From NCBI GenBank assembly GCA_910588405.1, contig CAJUPT010000042.1, positions 1 through 29,963 on the forward strand: DNA of 29,963 bases. The letters run 5' to 3'. Both the position numbers and the translations under genes were made by a program. This DNA comes from an uncultured Lachnospiraceae bacterium (GTDB lineage Bacteria > Bacillota > Clostridia > Lachnospirales > Lachnospiraceae). Numbering within the stretch: position 1 is the first letter of the stretch; every line of letters starts with the position of its first letter. Positions 24,055 through 29,963 of the stretch are shown here, piece after piece. Under the pieces are notes generated by a model, which worked only from the letters and a program-made list of their open reading frames with translations, was not told the origin of the DNA and made no database searches.

Positions 24055-24474
24055 ATGGTCGAAATTATAGCAGGACAAAAGGGAAAAGGAAAAACAAAAT
24101 ACCTTTTGGAGAAAGCAAACAGCGCTATCAAAGATGCGAAGGGCTCTATTGTATATTTGGACAAGAGTTCCAAGCATATGTATGAATTAAATAATAGAGT
24201 GCGTCTGATCAACGTTACGGACTTTGGTATTAAGTCTTACGAGGCATTTATCGGCTTTGTATGCGGGATTATTTCTCAGGATCACGACCTGGAGCAGATG
24301 TATCTGGACAGCTTTTTGAAAATGGCATGTCTGGAGGGACAGGACATTACGGAGGCCATTGATCAGCTGACGCAGATTGGGAAGACTTATGACGTTACAT
24401 TTATTCTGAGCGTTTCTCAGGATGCTGCCCATCTTCCGGAGAATGCAAAGGATAAGATTGTCGTTTCATTATAA
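24055..24474 (+). CDS. Uncharacterised small P-loop protein
   Basis: I do not recognise a characterised family. The 139-residue product opens MVEIIAGQKGKGKTKYLLEKAN, with a Walker A-like GxKGxGKT at 7-14, and later hydrophobic strands SIVYLD (possible Walker B-like strand end) and VTFILSVSQ (sensor-like). The rest is helical and acidic, with no membrane segment. This suggests a minimal RecA/KAP-like nucleotide-binding fold rather than a full ATPase with lid. A strong AGGAGG site, its own TATAAT promoter and a bidirectional terminator make it a confident, separately transcribed gene. It follows the carboxypeptidase gene and faces DUF378. Possible roles include regulation of an envelope process, but that is guesswork. 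Confidence 0.8.
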   Translation: MVEIIAGQKGKGKTKYLLEKANSAIKDAKGSIVYLDKSSKHMYELNNRVRLINVTDFGIKSYEAFIGFVCGIISQDHDLEQMYLDSFLKMACLEGQDITEAIDQLTQIGKTYDVTFILSVSQDAAHLPENAKDKIVVSL

Positions 24475-24521
24475 TATCGGGATATCACCTATATCGTTTA
24501 TCAAAAGTCTTACATATAGGC

Positions 24522-24555
24522 AAAAAAGGAAGTCCTATTTCGGGACTTCCTTTTT
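24522..24555. terminator. Bidirectional terminator between the P-loop gene and DUF378 gene
   Basis: GGAAGTCC (24528-24535) pairs perfectly with GGACTTCC (24543-24550) around a 7-nt loop; flanking A-run (24522-24527) and T-run (24551-24555) make it functional on both strands. It lies 3' of two convergent genes. Confidence 0.9.
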
Positions 24556-24620
24556 CTGGTACCGCAGGAAAGTTTTATGGACTTCCCTATGATACAAAGC
24601 CTGCCGGAGGGCTCTCAAAC

Positions 24621-24833
24621 TCATGCACGGTCCGCAGATTTGATCCGTCCGTAGGTGCTGATCAGATATAGACCGGAAATGCCTACCAGCCCGTAGATGA
24701 TTCTTGACAGCATTGACATATCACCCAGAAGGAAGGCCACCAGGTCAAAGCGGAAAAATCCGATCAACCCCCAGTTGATCGCTCCGATGATGGCGATCGT
24801 TAAGATTGTATAGTCAATTCCTTTTGTGTTCAT
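24621..24833 (-). CDS. DUF378 domain-containing small membrane protein
   Basis: The only gene on the minus strand with solid support. The 70-residue product starts MNTKGIDYTILTIAIIGAINWGLIGFFRFDLVAFLLG and has a second hydrophobic segment SRIIYGLVGISGLYLIS. The motif GAINWGLIG...DLVA is the DUF378 signature, a two-helix membrane protein family of unknown function. GGAGGTGA precedes the ATG on the minus strand (complement of 24838-24845). It converges on the P-loop gene and shares its terminator; the hairpin-rich region at 24858-24977 forms its upstream region. Confidence 0.9.
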   Translation of the reverse strand: MNTKGIDYTILTIAIIGAINWGLIGFFRFDLVAFLLGDMSMLSRIIYGLVGISGLYLISTYGRIKSADRA

Positions 24834-24857
24834 ATCGTCACCTCCAAATCATTCTTT

Positions 24858-24977
24858 GACGGACAAAGTCCGTCGGCCTCGTAAGAGGACTGCATATTTG
24901 CATAGTAGACGACAAAAGTTTTTGCTTTTGACGTTTCATATAGTATGTCCGTCAGCGGCAGATACTATACAAGTATA
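24858..24977. repeat. Cluster of hairpins between divergent genes
   Basis: This 120-nt block between the divergent DUF378 and HlyD-like genes is almost all inverted repeats. GACGGAC/GTCCGTC (24858-24864, 24868-24874), CCTC-GTAA-GAGG (24877-24888), ACGACAAAAG/CTTTTGACGT (24909-24918, 24925-24934, one mismatch), TATAGTAT/ATACTATA (24939-24946, 24962-24969) and TATAC-AA-GTATA (24966-24977). A second GTCCGTC at 24947-24953 could pair with 24858-24864 instead. It may be a mobile palindromic element or a structured leader on one strand. Confidence 0.5.
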
Positions 24978-24991
24978 TGAAAGGAACAGGA

Positions 24992-26404
24992 ATGGCCAGG
25001 AAAAAAACCAGAAAGAGAGCCAGAAAGAAAAAGAAGATTATCCGCCTCAGAACGTTTAATCTGAATATAGGTGTTATGATATTCGCTTTTATTCTTTTTT
25101 ATCTGATCGTTGTGGTTGTGATGTATCTGTCCAAAGAGCGGATTCAGATTTTTACGGTGAATCAGGGCAGTCTGGTGGCTGATTCCAGTTATACGGGCAT
25201 TATACTCCGGGATGAGACGGTTTACCGTACGGATTACTCCGGAAACGTCTACTACTATATTCAAGAGGGGCAGAAGGCCGGTGTGGGAGATCTGATCTAT
25301 TCTATCGATGAAAGCGGTCGTGTCGCGGAGCTTCTGGCCCAGAAAAGCGCCGACGGAAACCAGCTTTCCCAAGATAATCTTCTATATTTAAAACGGATGC
25401 TGATGAATTACAGCGTGAGCTATGATCCGCTGAATTTTTCGGATATTTATGATGTGAAATATACCGTTCAGGCGGCGCTTTTGGAGTATTCCAGCATGGA
25501 GTCCATTGAGGAGCTGAATCAGTCTTTGGAGGAGATGGGCGCGCTTTTTCAAATGTATCATGCGCCGGCCAGCGGGATCATTTCTTATTATGCCGACGGT
25601 TTTGAAGAATTATCCCCGGAACAGCTGACAAAAGATTCCTTTGACAGAGAAAATTATGAGAAAACCTATTTTAAGGCCGGTGATTTGGTAGAGAGCGGTA
25701 CAAGCATCTATAAAACGATTGACAGCGATGTGTGGTCCGTTATCATACCGATCTCAGAGGAGGATGTGGTTGCTCTGGCGGACAGGGACAGTGTCAGGGT
25801 GACTTTTCGGCAAAATCGCTTCGAGACGGTTGCACAGTATTCCTCTTTTGTGTCCAATGATGGTACGACTATGGCGAAGCTGACCTTTGATAATTATATG
25901 AATCAGTTCCTGGCGGAGCGTTTTGTAGAGATTGAGCTTGATATGAATCAGGCGGAAGGATTGAAGATTCCGGTTACATCGCTGGCCAGCAAAGACTTTT
26001 TCGTGGTTCCTGAAGATTTTTTAACGAAAGGCGGCGAGAGTCAGGAGGACGGCTTTATGGTGGAGGTGGCAGGCGAAGAGGGCGTTACTTCCCAGTTTGT
26101 GGAGGCTATGCTTTACCACAAGGAGGATGGCAAGTACTATATAGATACGAATATGGAGCAAATTAAGGCAGGCTCTTACCTGTTGAAGCCTGAAAGCAGT
26201 GAGCGGTATCTGGTGGGCGAGACACAGCCTTTGGAGGGCGTTTATAATATCAACAAAGGCTATGCGGTGTTCCGAAAAGTGGAGATTTTAGAGAGAAATG
26301 AGGATTATTGTATTGTCAGTGATGAATCGCCCTATGGATTGGCAGTCTATGATCATATTGTGCTGGATTCCTCGACGGTACATGAGAATGATATTATCTA
26401 TTGA
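24992..26404 (+). CDS. HlyD-like membrane-fusion/adaptor-type protein
   Basis: A 470-residue protein with a very basic N-terminus (MARKKTRKRARKKKKIIR), one membrane helix (about 22-46) and a large extracellular part. After the helix come YTGIILRDETVYRTDYSGNVYYYIQEGQKAGVGDLIY, a lipoyl-like half-motif, a helical stretch (about 115-190), a second lipoyl-like part (PASGIISYYADG; FKAGDLVESGTSIYKTI) and beta-barrel segments. This is the layout of HlyD/membrane fusion proteins, yet no ABC or RND transporter is near. Related proteins occur beside sepF in Clostridia, suggesting a division-linked role, which is inference. ATG 24992 is chosen because AAGGA (24981-24985) is 6 nt upstream and would lie inside a gene begun at 24977. 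Confidence 0.8.
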   Translation: MARKKTRKRARKKKKIIRLRTFNLNIGVMIFAFILFYLIVVVVMYLSKERIQIFTVNQGSLVADSSYTGIILRDETVYRTDYSGNVYYYIQEGQKAGVGDLIYSIDESGRVAELLAQKSADGNQLSQDNLLYLKRMLMNYSVSYDPLNFSDIYDVKYTVQAALLEYSSMESIEELNQSLEEMGALFQMYHAPASGIISYYADGFEELSPEQLTKDSFDRENYEKTYFKAGDLVESGTSIYKTIDSDVWSVIIPISEEDVVALADRDSVRVTFRQNRFETVAQYSSFVSNDGTTMAKLTFDNYMNQFLAERFVEIELDMNQAEGLKIPVTSLASKDFFVVPEDFLTKGGESQEDGFMVEVAGEEGVTSQFVEAMLYHKEDGKYYIDTNMEQIKAGSYLLKPESSERYLVGETQPLEGVYNINKGYAVFRKVEILERNEDYCIVSDESPYGLAVYDHIVLDSSTVHENDIIY

Positions 26405-26458
26405 TCATGGGAATTTGTTATTTTCCGGTATTTAATTATACGATCTTTGTTATAAATA

Positions 26459-26487
26459 TTGATTCTGATATGGGATTATGTTATGAT
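26459..26487 (+). promoter_or_regulatory. Promoter for sepF
   Basis: TTGATT (26459-26464) and TATGAT (26482-26487) are 17 bp apart within the 182-nt gap before sepF. The expected start is about 90 nt before the sepF ATG, leaving a leader that contains a hairpin (26509-26542). Confidence 0.6.
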
Positions 26488-26508
26488 TAGACGTATCATG
26501 GGTTTGAA

Positions 26509-26542
26509 TGAAATACGCCGCAGAGAGCTATGGGGTATTTCA
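26509..26542 (+). promoter_or_regulatory. Hairpin in the sepF leader
   Basis: TGAAATACGCC (26509-26519) and GGGGTATTTCA (26532-26542) pair over 11 bp with one mismatch around a 12-nt loop. No T-run follows, so it is unlikely to end transcription. It lies between the predicted promoter and the sepF ribosome binding site and could affect mRNA stability or bind a regulator. Confidence 0.45.
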
Positions 26543-26586
26543 GAAATGCTTTTAGACTCTGACATTTAGGAAACGGAGCGGGATGA

Positions 26587-27132
26587 ATGGCTGGATTTAT
26601 TGAGAAATTTTTGGATGCAATCAAATTATCGGATCGCTATGAAGATGATGAAGAGTTTGACGAATATTATGACGACGACTTGTCCTATCAGACAAAGGAA
26701 GAAGAACGGGCTCGTAGCAGACGTTCTAGACGGGAAAAGGACAATTCGGATCTGGACGATATCGATTTAAAAGGAATTCAGGATTCGGAGCCTAAGGTAG
26801 TAAAGAAAAGCAATGTGGTTCCGCTCACCCGCACGAATAAGAACGGTATGGAGGTATGTGTGATTAAACCGGCTTCTATGGATGATTCCAAGGAAATTGT
26901 AGATACGTTGCTTGGCGGAAGGGCAGTGATTATAAATTTGGAAGGAATCCATATCGAGATTGCGCAGCGGATCATTGATTTTACTTATGGCGCCTGTTAT
27001 TCCATCGATGGAAATTTTAACAAAGTTACGGAGTATATCTTTATTGTTTCTCCCAGAAGTATCGAGCTTTCCGGGGACCTTCTGGACGTGATCGCAGAGG
27101 AAAAGTTTGATTCCTCTGGTTTTAAGCTGTAG
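26587..27132 (+). CDS. sepF: Cell division protein SepF
   Basis: FtsZ-bundling membrane tether of 181 residues. The N-terminal amphipathic helix MAGFIEKFLDAIKLS binds membrane; an acidic, low-complexity linker (about 17-60, EDDEEFDEYYDDD) leads to the SepF/DUF552 core (about 77-175) with VCVIKPASMDDSKEIVDTLLGGRAVIINLEG and a FIVSPRSIEL strand. GGAG (26575-26578) is 8 nt before the ATG. It has its own promoter and is followed closely by ylmH. The usual neighbours ylmE (yggS) and ylmG are not adjacent here. Confidence 0.96.
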   Translation: MAGFIEKFLDAIKLSDRYEDDEEFDEYYDDDLSYQTKEEERARSRRSRREKDNSDLDDIDLKGIQDSEPKVVKKSNVVPLTRTNKNGMEVCVIKPASMDDSKEIVDTLLGGRAVIINLEGIHIEIAQRIIDFTYGACYSIDGNFNKVTEYIFIVSPRSIELSGDLLDVIAEEKFDSSGFKL

Positions 27133-27150
27133 CGAGGCGAGAATGGAGTG

Positions 27151-27915
27151 ATGAGAGAAGAAGATATGCTTTTAAAAAAGCGGCTTTTGGAATTGGCTCG
27201 GCAGTGTGAACGCAAAAGTATCCCTGTTTTCAGCCATTTCCTGAATTTGAATGAGCAGACAGTTTTTCATGCGCTGCGCACTGAGCTTCCACCTGTTCAG
27301 GTGTTCCTGGAGGGTGGATATGAGGCGGCAGAACGAAAGATTGTTTGCTTTCTTCCTGTTATGGAGGATTCGGGATATCTTTCGTCGGTTCTTCCTGTTG
27401 CCGCGATTTGGGTGCGTCCGAAAGCTCCTAAGTTTTCCGGAGACTGTTCACACAGAGATTATCTGGGCGCAGTGTTAAATTTAGGGATTGACAGAAATCA
27501 GATCGGCGATATTCTTGTAGAGGGACAGGAAGCCTGGATCTTATGCAGAGAGCAGATTGCTTCCTTTATTACTGACCAATTGACGCAGGTGCGGCATAAT
27601 GCGGTGATCTGCCAGACGGTTTCTCTTACACAGCTTCACTATACGCCGAGATTCAAGGAGATATCCGGCAGCATCGCTTCTTTGCGACTGGACAGTCTGG
27701 TGAGCCTGGCCTTCGGGCTTTCCCGTTCGAAGGCAGTCGAGTGCGTAAAGGAAGAAAGGGTTTTTGTCAATGGAAAGCTGACAGTCTTTTCTGCCTTTGA
27801 ACCGGCGGAGGGCGCGATTATTTCGGTGCGAAGGCTGGGAAAGTTTCGGTATAAAGGGTTTGTGAATAAAACCAAAAAGGGGCGGGATTATGTGGCTTTA
27901 GAGGTGTTTATATAA
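27151..27915 (+). CDS. ylmH: YlmH-like S4-domain RNA-binding protein
   Basis: A 254-residue protein with the two-part YlmH layout: an N-terminal mixed domain and a C-terminal S4 RNA-binding domain (about 179-240) beginning RLDSLVSLAFGLSRSKAVECVKEERVFVNGKL. YlmH proteins bind the ribosome or tRNA; in B. subtilis YlmH is linked to ribosome-associated quality control, so a ribosome role is likelier than a division role despite the location. ATG 27151 is chosen because relatives start with a short acidic tip before LLKKRL; GTG 27148 is directly upstream, and the ribosome binding site is poor for both. It lies 18 nt after sepF and 27 nt before aroB, pointing to one transcript. Confidence 0.9.
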   Translation: MREEDMLLKKRLLELARQCERKSIPVFSHFLNLNEQTVFHALRTELPPVQVFLEGGYEAAERKIVCFLPVMEDSGYLSSVLPVAAIWVRPKAPKFSGDCSHRDYLGAVLNLGIDRNQIGDILVEGQEAWILCREQIASFITDQLTQVRHNAVICQTVSLTQLHYTPRFKEISGSIASLRLDSLVSLAFGLSRSKAVECVKEERVFVNGKLTVFSAFEPAEGAIISVRRLGKFRYKGFVNKTKKGRDYVALEVFI

Positions 27916-27942
27916 CAGGTTTTCATCTAGGAGGCATGTGTG

Positions 27943-29046
27943 ATGACAGACAGAATAACGGTGCATGAAGGAGAAACGCCAGTCTACGATATTGTATTTC
28001 GGCGGGATTTCGACGAATTTGGAGAAGAGCTTAAGAAGCTGGGATACGGAGGAAAAAAGATCTGCGTCGTGTCGGACAGCACAGTGGCTTCACATTACAT
28101 GGAAAAGCTGCAGTCCGTCGTCGGCCCTGAAGCCGCCACCGTTACATCTTTTGTCTTTCCGGCGGGAGAGGAGAATAAAAATCTGGATGTGGTGCGTCAG
28201 TTGTATGAGCATCTGATTTTGCAGCATTTTGATCGCAATGATCTGCTGATCGCTTTGGGCGGCGGCGTGGTAGGGGATTTGACCGGCTTTGCCGCCGCCA
28301 CTTATCTGCGGGGCATTTCCCTGATCCAGGTTCCCACAACGCTTTTGTCACAGGTAGATAGCAGTATCGGCGGAAAGACTGGCGTGGATTTTGACAGCTA
28401 TAAAAATATGGTGGGTGCTTTTTATATGCCCCGCCTGGTATATATCAATCTGACGACCCTTAATACGCTGACAGAACGTCAGTATGTGGAAGGAATGGGG
28501 GAGATTATCAAGCACGGTCTGATCAAAGATCGCGCATATTTGTATTGGCTTAAGGATCATATGGAGCAGATTCGTGACAGAGAGATGGAAGTCTGTGAGA
28601 AGATGATCAGGAGAAGCTGTGAGATTAAACGGGATGTGGTGGAGCGTGACCCGAAAGAGCAGGGGGAGCGGGGGCTGCTGAATTATGGTCATACGCTGGG
28701 GCATGGGATTGAGAAGGAAACCGGATTTTCCCTGCTTCATGGGGAATGTGTGGCTCTTGGCTGTGTGGCCTCCGCCTGTATCTCTCTGCACCGGGGAGAT
28801 ATTGCCCGGGACACTTTTTTGGAAATCGAGGAGATCATTCGCTCTTCGGGACTGCCAGTCCGGATCTCAGAACTGGATACGGACCGGGTGCTTGCGGCAA
28901 CCAAGCATGATAAGAAGATGGATGCTGGCGTGATCAAATTTATCCTGTTGAAACAGGCCGGAGAGGCTTATATTGATCGGACCGTTACGTTGGACGAGAT
29001 GCGGAGGGCGCTGGGGTATATCTGTGAAAAAGGAAGTACTTTTTAA
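27943..29046 (+). CDS. aroB: 3-dehydroquinate synthase
   Basis: Second step of the shikimate pathway: DAHP to 3-dehydroquinate, using NAD and a divalent metal. The 367-residue length is normal. The cofactor and substrate region GGGVVGDLTGFAAATYLRG starts at G106, followed by QVPTTLLSQVDSSIGGKTGVDF. Metal ligands are within EGMGEIIKHG (E183), NYGHTLGHGIE and LLHGECVALG. AGGAGG (27929-27934) is 8 nt before ATG 27943; the GTG at 27940 fits less well. Placed between ylmH and lspA, where divIVA is common in Firmicutes. No other aro genes are in the window. Confidence 0.97.
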   Translation: MTDRITVHEGETPVYDIVFRRDFDEFGEELKKLGYGGKKICVVSDSTVASHYMEKLQSVVGPEAATVTSFVFPAGEENKNLDVVRQLYEHLILQHFDRNDLLIALGGGVVGDLTGFAAATYLRGISLIQVPTTLLSQVDSSIGGKTGVDFDSYKNMVGAFYMPRLVYINLTTLNTLTERQYVEGMGEIIKHGLIKDRAYLYWLKDHMEQIRDREMEVCEKMIRRSCEIKRDVVERDPKEQGERGLLNYGHTLGHGIEKETGFSLLHGECVALGCVASACISLHRGDIARDTFLEIEEIIRSSGLPVRISELDTDRVLAATKHDKKMDAGVIKFILLKQAGEAYIDRTVTLDEMRRALGYICEKGSTF

Positions 29047-29219
29047 CTGATTATGTGTGGGATGATGTTTCACGAATTTTCATATCACAGGAAAGTTCGA
29101 CGATGATATAAAAATGCTCAGCGAGGATGCACACGTAAACGAAGAGGAAATTGTCCAAAATCTTGTTCGGATGGAGTAGAATTTATCATGATATAAAGCT
29201 TGAGAGAAAGGAAAGGATA

Positions 29220-29753
29220 TTGGAAAAGAAAACAGATCGCGGCAGCAATAAATGGAAAACAGCGCTTCTTTTTTTGGTTTTGTCGGCTGTATTAATTGCA
29301 TTGGATCAGTGGACAAAGCTTCTGGCGGTGTCCCATCTGGAGGGAAAGCCTGCCTGGCCGCTGATTTCCGGCGTGTTTGAATTTTCTTATACGGTTAACT
29401 ATGGGGCGGCCTTTGGCATTTTGCAGAACCGCCAGCTGCTGTTTTATATCACCACGCCGGTGATATTGGCGGCCGTCTTTTATCTATACCTGCAGATTCC
29501 CGCCAGCAAACGGTATCTGCCCATGAAATGGGTTGGCCTCCTGCTGTTCTCTGGCGCTGCCGGCAATCTAATCGACCGGGCCGCGCAGGGATATGTGGTC
29601 GATTTTCTCTACTTTAAATTGATCGACTTTCCCGTGTTCAATGTGGCGGACTGCTATGTGACCGTGGCGACGGCGGCGCTGTTTGTTTTGATTTTGTTCG
29701 TTTATAAGGAGGACGAGCTGGGGTTTTTTAAGGTGTGGGAGAGGGAGAAATAA
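29220..29753 (+). CDS. lspA: Lipoprotein signal peptidase II
   Basis: Membrane aspartyl protease that cleaves lipid-modified prolipoproteins, 177 residues with four helices. Diagnostic blocks are LDQWTK (29-33), the NYGAAFGIL motif, GAAGNLIDRA with catalytic D119, VVDFLYF, and FNVADCYVT with catalytic D144. The start is taken as TTG 29220, with AAAGGA (29207-29212) 7 nt upstream; no in-frame ATG exists near the N-terminus and an earlier TTG at 29151 adds an unsupported hydrophilic lead. The carboxypeptidase lipoprotein at 23004 is a probable substrate. A terminator follows at 29815-29873; rluD, the frequent downstream neighbour, is not seen before the window ends. Confidence 0.96.
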   Translation: MEKKTDRGSNKWKTALLFLVLSAVLIALDQWTKLLAVSHLEGKPAWPLISGVFEFSYTVNYGAAFGILQNRQLLFYITTPVILAAVFYLYLQIPASKRYLPMKWVGLLLFSGAAGNLIDRAAQGYVVDFLYFKLIDFPVFNVADCYVTVATAALFVLILFVYKEDELGFFKVWEREK

Positions 29754-29814
29754 TGTTGAAGATTATATTTGGAGAAGTGGAAAATTCTGAAACGGTAAAT
29801 TAAGACTATTTTTG

Positions 29815-29873
29815 AAAAATCCCTGTTGAAGATTCAATGCGGTAGAGGTATTGGATTCGACAGGGATTTTTTT
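29815..29873 (+). terminator. Rho-independent terminator after lspA
   Basis: AAAAATCCCTGT (29815-29826) pairs perfectly with ACAGGGATTTTT (29860-29871), extended inward by TGAA/TTCG with one G-U pair, and is followed by T residues to 29873. The loop is long (about 29 nt) and partly self-paired. The A-run also makes it usable from the other strand. Confidence 0.85.
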
Positions 29874-29914
29874 GTTGTGCAAATGGAAAAATTAGGTGGA
29901 TTTTAAGGCTGAAA

Positions 29915-29941
29915 TTTCGCAGATATTCCACATCTGCGAAA
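29915..29941. repeat. 10-bp perfect inverted repeat near the window end
   Basis: TTTCGCAGAT (29915-29924) and ATCTGCGAAA (29932-29941) pair perfectly around a 7-nt spacer. There is no T-run on the + strand. It lies beyond the lspA terminator, so it belongs to the next gene: an operator, leader hairpin or weak minus-strand terminator. The remaining sequence to 29963 shows no gene. Confidence 0.5.
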
Positions 29942-29963
29942 GACCGGAGCTATTCCTTGAAAA

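Noticed and set aside
24963..24991. Promoter-like boxes directly before the HlyD-like gene
   Set aside because: TACTAT has no acceptable -35 partner and the sequence is part of inverted repeats, so I could not support a promoter call.
26483..26569. 28-residue ORF (MIRRIMGLNEIRRRELWGIS...) upstream of sepF
   Set aside because: No ribosome binding site; its start overlaps the -10 box of the likely sepF promoter.

Overview
The window reads as chromosomal, low-mobility DNA from an anaerobic, spore-forming Firmicute, most likely a Lachnospiraceae-type Clostridium relative. The reasons are the gene content (RNase Y, a SpoIIM-like engulfment protein next to a NudF-type Nudix hydrolase, DUF4321, SepF, a YnbB-like methionine gamma-lyase family protein), strong AGGAGG-type ribosome binding sites, several TTG starts, and dense co-directional gene packing. 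All genes but one are on the + strand. I see no rRNA, tRNA, CRISPR array, insertion sequence or prophage gene.

Layout. (1) 60-1738: rny with its own promoter and terminator. (2) 1761-3010: Nudix ADP-sugar pyrophosphatase and spoIIM-like gene, followed by a hairpin-rich intergenic stretch. (3) 3139-6864: promoter, aspartate-aminotransferase-like gene, divergent diaminopimelate-decarboxylase-like gene, membrane-anchored GH25 muramidase. (4) 6917-13785: mutS, mutL, miaA, ynbB-like gene, closely spaced or overlapping (mutL/miaA share one base; miaA/ynbB overlap by 16 nt). (5) 14032-23978: an envelope and division block: DUF4321, radC, mreC, mreD, a 952-residue class B PBP, minC, minD, minE, rodA, an MgsA-like gene and a D,D-carboxypeptidase lipoprotein. 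(6) 24055-24833: a P-loop orphan and a convergent DUF378 gene sharing a bidirectional terminator. (7) 24992-29753: HlyD-like membrane protein, sepF, ylmH-like S4 protein, aroB, lspA, ending at a strong terminator at 29815-29873.

The genes make a coherent picture of growth and division. MreC/MreD, the PBP and RodA form the elongation machinery. MinCDE and SepF place and tether the division ring. The D,D-carboxypeptidase and muramidase trim peptidoglycan. A DAP-decarboxylase-like enzyme draws on the peptidoglycan precursor pool, and LspA matures lipoproteins such as the carboxypeptidase here. MutS and an endonuclease-type MutL supply mismatch repair; RNase Y and MiaA handle RNA decay and tRNA modification.

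No clearly new multi-gene system is visible. The points most worth checking are: an MgsA-like protein whose catalytic Asp is Gln, a DAP-decarboxylase-like enzyme with an altered HIGS-type motif, a PBP with an insert of about 230 residues, an uncharacterised P-loop gene transcribed alone, and three structured intergenic regions (3023-3135, 20073-20181, 24858-24977). Start sites were corrected where the ribosome binding site or family N-terminus favoured an internal codon.
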